Shown: positions 8,798-18,782, counted from the stretch's first letter. The stretch: 64,000 nucleotides of DNA from Komagataella phaffii GS115 (GCF_000027005.1 NC_012963.1:806001-870000); one strand, 5' to 3'. Program-made: numbers and translations. Notes: generated by a model from the letters alone, not told the origin.

Positions 8798-9118
8798 ATG
8801 TCTTTGTTGGATGTCGTGCAAACAAACCTGGAACACTTCCATTTTTGGACGCATGTCAATATCTTGGATGATTTTGTAATTCAAGGATATCCCAAAGAGT
8901 CGCTTACAAAGAATACGGCTCAAGACACTTTGGAGTTTGTCTATCCTGCTCATATTAGCCAGAATCTTTCTCTTAGTGACATCGAAGGAATATTCAATAG
9001 AATTGACAGACTTTTAGGTGTACGTCCCAAGAGAATTGTGATCGGTGTTGTCACAGATGATGGGTCTGTGGTTTACTACTTTGCCCATGAGGGACTGATT
9101 AAACCTTCCAAAGTGTAG
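8798..9118 (+). CDS. SEN15: tRNA-splicing endonuclease subunit Sen15
   Basis: The frame is open from a TTG at 8792, but the first ATG is at 8798, giving 106 residues (S. cerevisiae Sen15 is about 128). The C-terminal motif RIVIGVVTDDGSVVYYF followed by HEGLIKP is characteristic of Sen15, a structural subunit of the heterotetrameric Sen2-Sen34-Sen54-Sen15 endonuclease that cuts pre-tRNA introns. No catalytic triad is expected or seen. It ends 26 bp from the convergent SAM37. The same pair is adjacent in S. cerevisiae (YMR059W-YMR060C), which supports both calls. Confidence 0.85.
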   Translation: MSLLDVVQTNLEHFHFWTHVNILDDFVIQGYPKESLTKNTAQDTLEFVYPAHISQNLSLSDIEGIFNRIDRLLGVRPKRIVIGVVTDDGSVVYYFAHEGLIKPSKV

Positions 9119-9144
9119 ATACTTGTCCCTTATGGAGGCTCTAT

Positions 9145-10233
9145 TTACAGATCTACAACGTATGATTTGATTGTGTTGGTTAGCGTTGGAACTTGTGAAG
9201 GAGCTGGCGAGACGACCTTTTCAAAATCTAGTAACCGATGGTTGATTGCAAGTTCGAAATCCTCCACTGTTGAGACCAGTTTTGGAAAGTTGTTAGTTAC
9301 AAATCCATGCACGCTCTTATTGGGAAGTTCATCAAAAGTCAATATGGAAACGCATGCAAAGAGTAGTATGTCACAGCTGGACAGTTTACTACCAAACGAA
9401 TAGGTTTCATTTGGAAGATGTATATGACTACTAGTTGAATCATCCGTCTCTTTCTCAGAATTCCCAACTGAATCATCACTAACTATATTCTCTCCCTGCA
9501 TGCTAAGGACAGTTTCAATGTACTGCCCCAAAAGATAGATACAGCGCATGTTTGTGAGCGTATTCTCTCTTACCATTAACTCATTCAATTTATCCCGCTG
9601 CTGCCGCTCGTACAGGCCTCCCATCCGGATCCCTGTTTGCGATAATTTTTTGTTCATTTCTTTCAACTCTTGGATATAATACTCCTCATTGTCATCATCC
9701 AAGTCCTCCTCCACCGTAGTATTTCCCTTTAGCAGTCCAATTCCTTGACATCTTTCATAACTCAACTTCCTAAAGAATAACGGCGCAGAATACTGCATGG
9801 GAAAGGGCAAATACTGAGAAAATATGGATCTGCTATAGCCTTCATAATTTTCCTTGTTGACGAATAACGTGTACATGGTCGTTGTTTCGATAGTCTTCAG
9901 AATGTATTCTATGGCACCCTCATTGATCAGATGATTCTCTGGGCTTAATTCGTCCAATGTCAATTCGTATTGAGTCTCCAGGTATCTCACTATGTCTAAA
10001 TATCCTACCACTTTGTGCTTCAGCTGTGTCTGCTGTCGATCGTAGTCTACCAGTACTGGTAATCTTCCCGTTGGAGAGATTGAGCCATTACAACTGGCTA
10101 CTAGCTTGACATTGTTCAACTTGCTACATGTGAGACTCAAATACCACGCTATGGCAAGGCATTGCGCATCTATTTTAGCCACCTGATTGTTCTTTCCCCA
10201 TATATGGACTTCCAGTATCCTATTAGGATCCAT
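9145..10233 (-). CDS. SAM37: SAM complex subunit Sam37 (metaxin family)
   Basis: I start at the ATG at 10231-10233 (MDPNRILEVHIWGK), giving 362 residues; the frame is open further upstream, but the family N-terminus begins here. The N-terminal half has the metaxin/GST-like signature: LEVHIWGK, then CLAIAWYLSLTC, then LPVLVDY and DIVRYLETQY. Sam37 is a mitochondrial outer-membrane protein that works with Sam50 and Sam35 to insert beta-barrel proteins. An acidic middle segment (EEDLDDDNEEYY) precedes a C-terminal helical region. S. cerevisiae Sam37 is 327 residues. It is divergent from SPC105 with a 220-bp shared promoter. Confidence 0.85.
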   Translation of the reverse strand: MDPNRILEVHIWGKNNQVAKIDAQCLAIAWYLSLTCSKLNNVKLVASCNGSISPTGRLPVLVDYDRQQTQLKHKVVGYLDIVRYLETQYELTLDELSPENHLINEGAIEYILKTIETTTMYTLFVNKENYEGYSRSIFSQYLPFPMQYSAPLFFRKLSYERCQGIGLLKGNTTVEEDLDDDNEEYYIQELKEMNKKLSQTGIRMGGLYERQQRDKLNELMVRENTLTNMRCIYLLGQYIETVLSMQGENIVSDDSVGNSEKETDDSTSSHIHLPNETYSFGSKLSSCDILLFACVSILTFDELPNKSVHGFVTNNFPKLVSTVEDFELAINHRLLDFEKVVSPAPSQVPTLTNTIKSYVVDL

Positions 10234-10453
10234 TATAATAAAGTGGTTTATATGACTTGAATCAAGCACTTCTCGAAAGAAACCTGTTTCCTGGTTGGGC
10301 AGATGAAAAAAACCGGTAGAAAGATCCGCTGGGCGGGGGATGCTCCGTAGGATCGCGTGCAGTCCACATTTTCTTCCCTTTATCGCGTCTCTCCTAACAT
10401 CAACAAACTTTCCTAAACACAAACAAATACCAAGTATCTCCTTTGCAACTAAC

Positions 10454-13400
10454 ATGGGACCGCCTAGCGACGAGGAAAATGCTAGAGTTGAAAATAAAAA
10501 GCCTATTCCATATAGACGACATTCATTGGCTTCCACCACATCCGTTAGAAGCATTTTGAAACAAGTTTCCTCTAATGTTATTCATGATGATACTAAAGAT
10601 GAAAACAAGACAATTACGGTGATGCAACAAAGCTTTTTAGATGGAACAACCAACGCGCTTTCTACTCTTCGTATGGGCTCCTTTTCTAAGATGAAGCCTC
10701 GTCCTAGCAGGCGTGTAACGTTTGCTCCGGAAGTGACATTGCACAAAATAGACTTGATACCCCAGTATATACAACCCGAAAAGGGACCTAGAAGACGAGA
10801 GAGCTTTCAAGGGTTTTCTGCTGCGCAGATTTTACGTGATGGTCCTTTTCCTGATGAGGACGAGTTACGGGAGGATGACGATGAAGCCATTGGTAGGGAG
10901 ATGTTGAATGACAGTAGTGAAGATGAAGCTAGTGCAGCCGAATCTGAAAACTTGGTTGGTGACTTGCAAGATCAAGGTATCACAGGAACACAAGAAGATG
11001 AGCTGAGAGAAAGTGAATCCTTATCACCTATTGTCCCTGAAGAGTTTGATAGTTTGTTTGATGAAGCCCCGGATCAAGCCTTTTCCATGGAATTGACCCA
11101 GATTCAGTTGCCAAAACCGTACCAACGTCTGAGTAATGATCTTGAGGGTAAACAAGTTTCAAGTTCAGAATTTCTGGGTGGGGACTTGGAAAAATCTTCG
11201 GTAGAAGTTGTATCTCAAGCTAACGACAACCAAGTACCCAAGCAATTACCTCAGACAATTCTTGACATTCAGGAGTCTCAGACTGACGATATTTTGCCGG
11301 TAGAAGTAGGTGACAATACTTCTCAAGCTGATTGTCAAATAAATCTTGAAGACAATGTGCCAATGGAGTTAACTACAACCGTTTCTCAGGTTGACCAGAG
11401 CATAGACATCGAAGATGAAGTTCCAATGGAACTAACCCAAACTGTTTCTCAAACTGAACGGCAATTCGACATTCAAAATGAAGTACCCATGGAGTTAACG
11501 CAGACTGCTTCTCAAGCTGAGCACTATTTCCACGCTGAAGATGGTGTCCCTATGGAATTGACTCAGACAGTCTCCCAAACACAACAACTTACACACAAAG
11601 AACAAGATATGGAAGAGAGTTCAATGAAACTAAACCCTGATTTTGTTTCTAGAGATGATGAACATTCTAAAACGGATGCTGAAATTGATGGTGAAAACGC
11701 CAAAGAACTTGGCCAAACGCAATCGGCATACCAACTGCAAATTCAAGAGGAGTCTCGTATGACGCAACTGCAACTTGAAGGCCAATCACATACTCATATT
11801 TTTTCTCAACCTGACCAAAGACCACAATGTGAACTACAGTCGACAACCCAAGATAGTTTTCGGACAGGGACCGAATTTGATAACGGAGAAGTGCAAACGA
11901 AGGAAACGATCACTTTAGAGCTCGCAGATAATGAGCTTCAAACAGATCCAGGTACACTTCGAGCTGAACCAAACATAGCCGTAGAGTTAAGCAATCATAA
12001 TTTTCAAGCTGAAACCGAACCACAACACTCTAAGGAGCAACTGCCTACAGGAAACATTCAAACGCTGCCAGGATTACAATCTGCACAGGATGTACCTGGA
12101 ATTCTTTCTTCTGCATCGCCCCAAATATGCAAAGACGTTCAAGATGATGACTGTCCAGTCTTAACGGAGAATGAACAAATCAAAACTCAGTTTGAAAATG
12201 ATACAATGCCAGAAGATGAAATAATACCCATGGAAGTAACACAGTATATTAGCCAAGAGAGTACTGATTTGAAACTGCAAAGAGGCGAGTTAGCTGCAGA
12301 TGTAGAAACGGCTCAACAGGACCAAGCATTGCAATCTAAAGATGGGCAGATGCTAATGGTGCCAACCCAAGTTGCTCCTCAAACAGTAGCAGAAGGACAG
12401 ATTTGTATGGAAAATTTGAATTCGATTTCTCAGCCTATTGAAGAAACAGAATCTGGAGAGAATCTGCAACCCATGGAGATCACTGAACAGGTATTTACTA
12501 GTATTTTGAGTGCTCCTGTGGAACTCGCTCATGGATTGCTACCCGAGGAAAATGAACCATTAAATGATTCTATTCGACAGGCATCAATTGAAGGTGATAC
12601 AGTTCCTAGGGAAATCAGTGAAAAATCTTTTACAGAGCACTCTAAAAATGCACCTCTGCGGCAGAAGGATGCTGACTTTAATCATATCTCTGATCAACCA
12701 CTTGAGTTGCGAGCCGATCAAGAACGTAGTTCAAGACCCAGTTCCAAAACCAAGAAAGGAAGCAGAATAAAACCTGTTTGCGTTCAAGAACTGGAGGATG
12801 AGGATCAAGAATTTGCAGCCAGTACTGAAACTCCTCGTCCCTCTTCCTCTAGAGACTCATGTACCGCTCCAGTTATGTCGCACTCTCCAAAAAAAGCCCC
12901 TTCCTCTTCCTCAAAGATTAGAACGACCAGTAATGGCTCCCCTGTTTCAGAGAAAAAAGGTCACAAAAGAAGAAAACTAAACAATGACTCCCCATTGATG
13001 GATCAAAGGTTGCCAATCATTGAAAAAATAACTTTGGTAGAGCCCCAAACCTCAACTGCTTTAGCCATTAACTCAAGTAATTGTAAACGTACCCCCTCTC
13101 CAACGGTTGACAACTATCCAAAAAGACGTGCTTCTTTGAGTGGACCATTGACCCCTCAGAAAGAATCACCTCTGAGCCTTCAGGAAAAGATACTTTCCCT
13201 GACACCTAGGAACAGAAAACACAAGAAGAGGTTTTCTTTGGACATATCGAGACTAGAGAAGCAAGTTCAAGCGAAAGATTCCCCTCAGCATCTTCAAGAT
13301 CCCTTCAAGCTTGGATCTCCAATGCAATTCAAATGTCAAACTGCGACTAGTATCGTACCGTTGGCTGAAACTTCATTTTTGGATGACAGTGAACAAGCTC

Positions 13401-14704
13401 TACTGAACTCTCAGGATGATTACATAAATGTTTCATTATCAGAGTTCTTATCAAGCATAAATGTTACATTTTATGATGACCTGGATGTTGATTGTGTACC
13501 ATACAAGAATGGAAAAACGTTTGATACGAAGCCATCATTGCAAGACTTCCTTTATGCTTTCAATAGATTGAATTTCTTACAGTTACTGGAATTCAGCTGT
13601 AAAGAGCTCAGTTCGAACATTGACGAGGGAAAGATAATTTTCAGCAACTTGGAAGCTGAGATTTTAGATGATAACCCTCCTCTTATCAGAGAATATATGG
13701 AATTGCAACACAACTCACAGCTGAAAAAGGAAATGCAGCGAGATTTTCATCTTGTTAAGAACTATTCAAGGCAGCAAGCCAGGGGAATTTGGTATAACTG
13801 GAGACTTCAATTGCTAAAGGGTATTGAAGAATCTGTAACCAAGAAGGTTCAAACATCAAGAGAAGCGAATCTCCAACTAAAAAAACAGCTAGAACAACTC
13901 ACTATGGAATATGATGAACAATATAAAAATCGTTTTGTTGTATTAAAGGACAAGTTAACTCATTTGAGAAGGTGCAAACAGCTTTCTGAGGCAGTTGACA
14001 AGACGGAGTTAGAAAACTTTAGAAAGTTGTTTGATGAAGTTCACAATGAAATTGAAGTAAAACAACAAGAAATCAAAAGTTTGCAATCTCAATTGGACTC
14101 CTTGAATAAAGATATTGCTTTGTTGAATGAGAATGTACTTAAAGCCAATAAAGTTCTAGAAAATAAAAAAGATATAAAGGAGCAGCAATTAGACAAGAGT
14201 ATGGACAGGCTCAAGAAGATATGCGATGGGCTCGATATCAGATTTATCGAACTGGATCAAAAAAGTTGGGAGTTGAAATTTGAGATGTACCAAGCGATTA
14301 ATGTAAGCTACTCATTGCACCAAAACCGCAGTGTCGCGGTGAGTTGGTTATTAGGGAAGAAGTCTCTTTTAGCGCCTTCATTGGTAGAAAGTTATCTTAC
14401 AGGTTTGAAGTTCCTGAGCCTTTCTGAAAAGTGTAGAAGGATCGTCAATATTGATAAAGTGTTGACTAAGCTTGATCTGAGATTTCTAATCAGAAGAGGC
14501 AAAGACGACATTCTTACAATGACAAGCATTGAACTGATTGAAAATTGTAAAGTCAGCTTCGAAATCAACGTTAGAAAGTGGATAATGAAGGAAAACTTTT
14601 TAAAGATATCCACAAGATACTACGAAAATGAAGAAAGGGCTCAAAATAAAGAGGATGCCGAATTACTGGAAAAATTCAACCAGCAAACATTTCAGATTTG
14701 TTAA
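10454..14704 (+). CDS. SPC105: Kinetochore scaffold Spc105/KNL1
   Basis: An in-frame ATG exists at 10340, but the ATG at 10454 (MGPPSDEEN) is preferred, giving 1416 residues. Spc105 links microtubules to the Mis12/Ndc80 network and recruits Bub3-Bub1 through phosphorylated MELT motifs. Seen here: SILK at about 33-36 and RVTF at 87-90 (PP1 docking pair); MELT at 212; four MELT copies from residue 302 in 21-residue units; MEVT at 593; MEIT at 674. A basic, Ser/Pro-rich segment follows, then a helical block, a long coiled coil (about 1130-1265) and a C-terminal RWD-like region. S. cerevisiae Spc105 is 917 residues, so the disordered half is expanded here. It ends 18 bp from the convergent Snf1 beta-subunit gene. 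Confidence 0.93.
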   Translation: MGPPSDEENARVENKKPIPYRRHSLASTTSVRSILKQVSSNVIHDDTKDENKTITVMQQSFLDGTTNALSTLRMGSFSKMKPRPSRRVTFAPEVTLHKIDLIPQYIQPEKGPRRRESFQGFSAAQILRDGPFPDEDELREDDDEAIGREMLNDSSEDEASAAESENLVGDLQDQGITGTQEDELRESESLSPIVPEEFDSLFDEAPDQAFSMELTQIQLPKPYQRLSNDLEGKQVSSSEFLGGDLEKSSVEVVSQANDNQVPKQLPQTILDIQESQTDDILPVEVGDNTSQADCQINLEDNVPMELTTTVSQVDQSIDIEDEVPMELTQTVSQTERQFDIQNEVPMELTQTASQAEHYFHAEDGVPMELTQTVSQTQQLTHKEQDMEESSMKLNPDFVSRDDEHSKTDAEIDGENAKELGQTQSAYQLQIQEESRMTQLQLEGQSHTHIFSQPDQRPQCELQSTTQDSFRTGTEFDNGEVQTKETITLELADNELQTDPGTLRAEPNIAVELSNHNFQAETEPQHSKEQLPTGNIQTLPGLQSAQDVPGILSSASPQICKDVQDDDCPVLTENEQIKTQFENDTMPEDEIIPMEVTQYISQESTDLKLQRGELAADVETAQQDQALQSKDGQMLMVPTQVAPQTVAEGQICMENLNSISQPIEETESGENLQPMEITEQVFTSILSAPVELAHGLLPEENEPLNDSIRQASIEGDTVPREISEKSFTEHSKNAPLRQKDADFNHISDQPLELRADQERSSRPSSKTKKGSRIKPVCVQELEDEDQEFAASTETPRPSSSRDSCTAPVMSHSPKKAPSSSSKIRTTSNGSPVSEKKGHKRRKLNNDSPLMDQRLPIIEKITLVEPQTSTALAINSSNCKRTPSPTVDNYPKRRASLSGPLTPQKESPLSLQEKILSLTPRNRKHKKRFSLDISRLEKQVQAKDSPQHLQDPFKLGSPMQFKCQTATSIVPLAETSFLDDSEQALLNSQDDYINVSLSEFLSSINVTFYDDLDVDCVPYKNGKTFDTKPSLQDFLYAFNRLNFLQLLEFSCKELSSNIDEGKIIFSNLEAEILDDNPPLIREYMELQHNSQLKKEMQRDFHLVKNYSRQQARGIWYNWRLQLLKGIEESVTKKVQTSREANLQLKKQLEQLTMEYDEQYKNRFVVLKDKLTHLRRCKQLSEAVDKTELENFRKLFDEVHNEIEVKQQEIKSLQSQLDSLNKDIALLNENVLKANKVLENKKDIKEQQLDKSMDRLKKICDGLDIRFIELDQKSWELKFEMYQAINVSYSLHQNRSVAVSWLLGKKSLLAPSLVESYLTGLKFLSLSEKCRRIVNIDKVLTKLDLRFLIRRGKDDILTMTSIELIENCKVSFEINVRKWIMKENFLKISTRYYENEERAQNKEDAELLEKFNQQTFQIC
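11357..11578 (+). repeat. 63-bp tandem repeats encoding MELT motifs
   Basis: Units begin at 11357, 11420, 11483 and 11546. Each 21-residue unit starts VPMELT followed by a TVSQ/TASQ segment and a variable acidic tail. The repeat has diverged at the DNA level but keeps exact length and frame for three full units. Confidence 0.85.
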
Positions 14705-14722
14705 CTAAGCATCGATGGCTAT

Positions 14723-16195
14723 TTACGAATCAACTGGAGTATATAGAATCGTGGTAATGTACTTTCCCTGGTACCGGTGAATAACACTAACATGAATAAT
14801 GTCATTGGAAATATTGGAAGTAATCAGGTGGTTCAACATGACATGCGTAGGGACAATTTCTCTCTGTTGATTTTCTGTGGTTTGACTTTTGGCAACCATC
14901 GATTCTGTGATGTTGTGCATCGAGTTGTCCTTGAAACCTCTCTTGAACATGGAGTGGTCTGCTTCCTTATTTTTTTGTCCTGAAGCAATTGATTGTTCAT
15001 CTTCCACAAATTCTTGTGGCCTAGAGTACTTATCGGCAATATTTAGATTGTTAATTGGAAGTGAGTACCGTCGGTCAGCATTAATATTACTATTCTTTCC
15101 ATGCAACGCTTGAGGTTTTGAGCTTTGTTTCTTTGATTTAGTCTTGTGTCGGTCGTTAAGTAAAATTGAATCTAAATATGGGGGAAGAAGAGGCGGTTCG
15201 GGCAAGCTCAATAGTTTGAGATAAAAGGAATGGTTTCTATTGAGATTAGTATTGGCAGGGTGCTTATCCTGGGGATAGATTATCTCGTCGGAATTGAAAT
15301 AGTAGGGAATTTCACTGGAATATTTGGAAGACCTGCTGGCTGCTTTGGAAAAAGATGTAACAGAGTTATTCCTAGTGGAAGATACGGAACTGAAATGGGG
15401 AGACTTAGCTCGAGCAATGTTGTGGATCTTTCCTTGATCCTTCTCTTCGCAAGTCACAGTTAGAGGTTTGATATAGACATGATCATCATGGTAGTCAAAG
15501 TTAGCAGTGGAAATTTCAAACCAGTTGACAATATTCCCACTGGAAGTAGTTGCTTTTGGTAGGATATCATGCTCGATGATGGTAAGGTTATCGTTGACGA
15601 TGAGCTGAAACTTGTATATGGAGCCTATTCGGAGCTTTTGAAACTCGAAGCAAAGGTATACAATGTTTTTGTTTTTGTCGTCCTTAATCACTTTGGGGTA
15701 GCATTTAGTGGACCAGTTATCCAGAAAATTAGCAATAATATACACATCATCGGAGTACTTGAAATGAAGAGGTTTCCATTTCAAGAAAACATTGAGAGTT
15801 TTAGCTTTTGGTTTTGGGTGTGAATCGTTATCGTTATGTAAAGCATTATCGTTCAGCTCTTCATCAGCATCACTGAGAGAGTAATTGGAAGATGAGATTG
15901 TGGTAACCAGGGATAGATTGCCCTCCGCATCATCTTCTTCGGTTGTTGTTGACGCCAGCTGGTCGATATAAGTGTCATGGATCGTTATCAGTTGGTCATT
16001 AACGGTGGGGATACCGCTCAAGTTGGGGCTTTGTTTCCTGGAGGCTTTCTCTTGGGTGGAAAGGATTGTTGCGGTGGAAGTTGACGGTTTATCCTTGTAA
16101 TCAACGAAGTTTAGGTGCTGTTTTCTATTCGGGACAATCTCATGGTTAAGACGGGATTTCAGCCGAGCGGAGTCTGTAGACGTGGAGTTGCCCAT
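14723..16195 (-). CDS. Snf1 kinase complex beta subunit (Gal83/Sip2/Sip1 family)
   Basis: The 490-residue protein begins MGNSTS, a likely N-myristoylation site. Residues about 132-228 form the AMPK glycogen-binding (CBM48) domain (NVFLKWKP, IIANFLDNW, YKFQLIVND). The ASC domain that binds Snf1 and Snf4 is present in two pieces: PLLPPYLDSILLND at about 335-348 and VPTHVMLNHLITSNI to LYTP at about 448-487, separated by roughly 100 disordered residues. In S. cerevisiae Gal83 the equivalent spacer is about 20 residues. These subunits direct Snf1 to substrates and compartments during glucose limitation. I cannot decide which paralogue it corresponds to. Confidence 0.85.
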   Translation of the reverse strand: MGNSTSTDSARLKSRLNHEIVPNRKQHLNFVDYKDKPSTSTATILSTQEKASRKQSPNLSGIPTVNDQLITIHDTYIDQLASTTTEEDDAEGNLSLVTTISSSNYSLSDADEELNDNALHNDNDSHPKPKAKTLNVFLKWKPLHFKYSDDVYIIANFLDNWSTKCYPKVIKDDKNKNIVYLCFEFQKLRIGSIYKFQLIVNDNLTIIEHDILPKATTSSGNIVNWFEISTANFDYHDDHVYIKPLTVTCEEKDQGKIHNIARAKSPHFSSVSSTRNNSVTSFSKAASRSSKYSSEIPYYFNSDEIIYPQDKHPANTNLNRNHSFYLKLLSLPEPPLLPPYLDSILLNDRHKTKSKKQSSKPQALHGKNSNINADRRYSLPINNLNIADKYSRPQEFVEDEQSIASGQKNKEADHSMFKRGFKDNSMHNITESMVAKSQTTENQQREIVPTHVMLNHLITSNISNDIIHVSVIHRYQGKYITTILYTPVDS

Positions 16196-16740
16196 GGGTT
16201 GAAGTGGAGTGTACTGAAGGAGCGAGTTATACGAAGCAAATTGAACCTGTCAAAGCAAACAAACACACAAAGAACACAAAGACTCACACACAAACTCAAA
16301 CAAAAGGGGAGAGGAAAACTGAACCTTAAAACAGGAAAAAAAAAGAGATATCTGCCACCCGCACACTCTGAAGTGGAGTAATTGTTAGGTATTGCCCCAT
16401 TAGGAAATAACCAGACGTGCATTGGTCTGCACACATTCCGGGGGTAAACGAGCAAATAAAACTTCAAACCGTATGCAAGCCGCGAAACAGTTTACTGCAT
16501 GGGCTGGGTTGGGTTGATAGATGATTCCCAGCGAAAACGAGATAGACCCTCGTCGTCGCCGATGATTCGGGCCATGCCCTGAACCTGTCAAGGAAAAAAA
16601 ATTGGGCATACACTTATCTCAGATAATGGGCCGACTGGGTCAATAAATCATCAATGAGATGGTACTTTTGAAATTAATAATTGGATTACATAGGATAAGA
16701 AGTAAAAAAAAAATAAGTCCCTGCTACTCTGTTTCCTCTT
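16196..16740. other. Gap between two minus-strand genes
   Basis: This holds the promoter of the Snf1 beta-subunit gene (16196 side, with a CACACAAA-rich stretch at about 16255-16300) and the 3' end of the next gene. A-rich runs occur at 16336-16343 and 16704-16713. No gene is supported. Confidence 0.45.
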
Positions 16741-17988
16741 TCAACTAGAGCGTCCTTGCATCTTTTTCCTCATGGCCCTTCTTTCTCTACGTAGACGTCC
16801 TTGCATCATGTAGTAAGAAGCTCTTCTAATGATAATCTCCAGGATTTCTTTAGAATAGCCATAGTTGTAGTTCTCTTGGACATTGACGTAGAGCTGGTCG
16901 ATCAAAGCGTCCCTTTCTTGGGAGGAAGTGTCTCTGATCCAGGTCTTGAGTCCCAATGGGAAGCCGAGAGTGGTTTGGAGAATGTTTAAGATGTTTTTCT
17001 CTCTGACAGAGGCCTCCTTCTGGTTGTTTGCGAGGTTGAGGATCTTGGACAGCTCTGGTAAAGACAGTCTAGAGTCGGAGATTTTCTTCCTCTCTCCGGT
17101 CTCTGTGACTATATCAATTGTGTGGTTCTTTTTCTTCGATTCTGCGATGCTATTTCGGAGAACTGCGGGCTGTAAGTTGGTGGTTGATATTATGTCGCCA
17201 GCCGACGAAGCTGCGCTGGTGGGGGTGGTGGAGTTGTTGGTGGTGGTAGAAGCGGGAGAAATGTAACTGGAGGATGAAGAGGCAGAAGAGAAGGATGAAA
17301 AAGAGCTCACGCTCGTTGGGGGCTTGATAGACTCCATGGAGGAGACTGAAGATGGAACGGATGATGGTGAGATAACAGAAATTGAGGAGCTTGCGGGATG
17401 CTCAAATCTGTTGCTCAACTCGTAAACAGAAGCGGTGTTGAGCCTCTGGTTGGTAGCAACATGGTCCAAGTTGAACACATTGGTGATAAACTCGTTACCA
17501 ATGGTGTCTTCTTCAAGCGGACCACTCAGCCCCTGACCGACGCTGCTCTCAGTCACTCTCAAACTCAAATCCGAATTTTCTCTCCCCTCAGCCAGAACGC
17601 CATTGACAACAGCGTTACGGCCGTTTTCGATGCTCATTGGTGAGATACACTGGACTGTCTCCTCCTTGCCCATTCCAGAGAACAGCTCGGACAAATCCAG
17701 CGAGCTTGGCTCGGAGTTCAGCGAAGGAGCACCGCCCACCGTGAACTGTCTAGAGACGTCTGACATAGGAGAGGACATCACTGACGCAGAGGAGAGCGAA
17801 GGTGGAGGCCCCATGTCGTCCAGAACAATTGGTTCTTCGGGGACAAAGTACTCAGAGTAGAGTTCATCCCTGAAGTTGCCAGAGTTCTCGTACTGATAGT
17901 AGAAATTGGTGTTGAAATGAGTCAAATTGTGGCTGTCACTCTTCCTGTTGAACTCAATGTCGATGAGTTCTGAGTTGTAGGCGGACAT
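16741..17988 (-). CDS. Ser-rich putative transcriptional regulator, family uncertain
   Basis: The 415-residue protein starts MSAYNSELIDIEF. Residues 1-200 are acidic and Ser/Asn-rich, and residues about 200-270 are almost pure Ser/Thr/Pro/Ala. A conserved-looking C-terminal block (about 300-415) contains LSLPELSKILNLA, a helical stretch with LGFPLGLKTWIRD, ERDALIDQLYV, then a strongly basic tail (RRERRAMRKK). An activation-type N-terminus plus a basic C-terminal domain suggests a nuclear factor. There is a loose resemblance to the Vhr1 family (LGF..KW....RLELID, then RRNRKRSKKR), but I am not confident in it. No zinc cluster, bZIP or homeobox is seen. I do not assign a function. Confidence 0.6.
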   Translation of the reverse strand: MSAYNSELIDIEFNRKSDSHNLTHFNTNFYYQYENSGNFRDELYSEYFVPEEPIVLDDMGPPPSLSSASVMSSPMSDVSRQFTVGGAPSLNSEPSSLDLSELFSGMGKEETVQCISPMSIENGRNAVVNGVLAEGRENSDLSLRVTESSVGQGLSGPLEEDTIGNEFITNVFNLDHVATNQRLNTASVYELSNRFEHPASSSISVISPSSVPSSVSSMESIKPPTSVSSFSSFSSASSSSSYISPASTTTNNSTTPTSAASSAGDIISTTNLQPAVLRNSIAESKKKNHTIDIVTETGERKKISDSRLSLPELSKILNLANNQKEASVREKNILNILQTTLGFPLGLKTWIRDTSSQERDALIDQLYVNVQENYNYGYSKEILEIIIRRASYYMMQGRLRRERRAMRKKMQGRSS

Positions 17989-18782
17989 AATTGGTTGGTG
18001 GTTATTAGCACTGCTGTGTTAACACCTTCTGGAAAAGCCTTGAAACCAGTATCAGTATAAATACCAAATTCCTATCTCAAGTTAAATTAATCCATACACT
18101 CACACACCACAATAAACGTGCATGATAATCATCTTGAAAAAGCAATTCTGACTTCCGAATCTGAACATCAAATCAATTCAATTCTATTGATAAAAGATTC
18201 TCCCATGCAAAGGAAAAATATTGCTTTGGCTATCACGACCATGATAGGTGTTTTGACGTGCGTCATCATGAGCCATTAGGGGTGGGTCAAAGCAGCGAGT
18301 TAGAAGTGGGTACTTAAGAGAGGCCAGTGCGACTCTTTATCGACCTAGGACGCTTGATTGAAGCGAATATCCTCGACCTCGATTGACGCATGGTTCGATG
18401 GCGCCTCACTTACAATAGTATGCTCATCGAAGGGTTATCTCGTGGGGGGTCCAAATCTGGGTTCATGCCATGCCATGGCGTAGGCCCATAATAATTGGTT
18501 TCGCGATCTCATTTAACCGGAAGCCTGGACCAATACAGATAAAACTAAACAGAATGCCAAAATCGGATTTGAGTGCGAATCACGTCAACCAGTAAGCTCC
18601 GTTTCAACATCGCTCATACCCCTAAAGTAGGGCAGGAAAAATTGATAATTTTAAAATTGGCCTATGGCTAGTTTTCGCGCCATCTATTCATGTCAAATCG
18701 GAAAAGATTGTCCGTGGTGCAAGACTAAGCGAAAGGAAAAATGCTTGGGTAGGTCGGGGAGAACGTTGCGGACGAAAAAAAT
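17989..18782. other. Gene-poor stretch upstream of the Ser-rich gene
   Basis: About 0.8 kb with no supported ORF. It contains the promoter of the minus-strand gene ending at 17988 (GTATAAATA near 18055) and the 3' flank of tRNA-Asn. I found no clear long terminal repeat or target-site duplication. Confidence 0.4.
18775..18780 (-). terminator. Pol III T-tract terminator of tRNA-Asn
   Basis: Six consecutive T on the tRNA strand, starting 3 nt past the mature 3' end. Confidence 0.85.
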
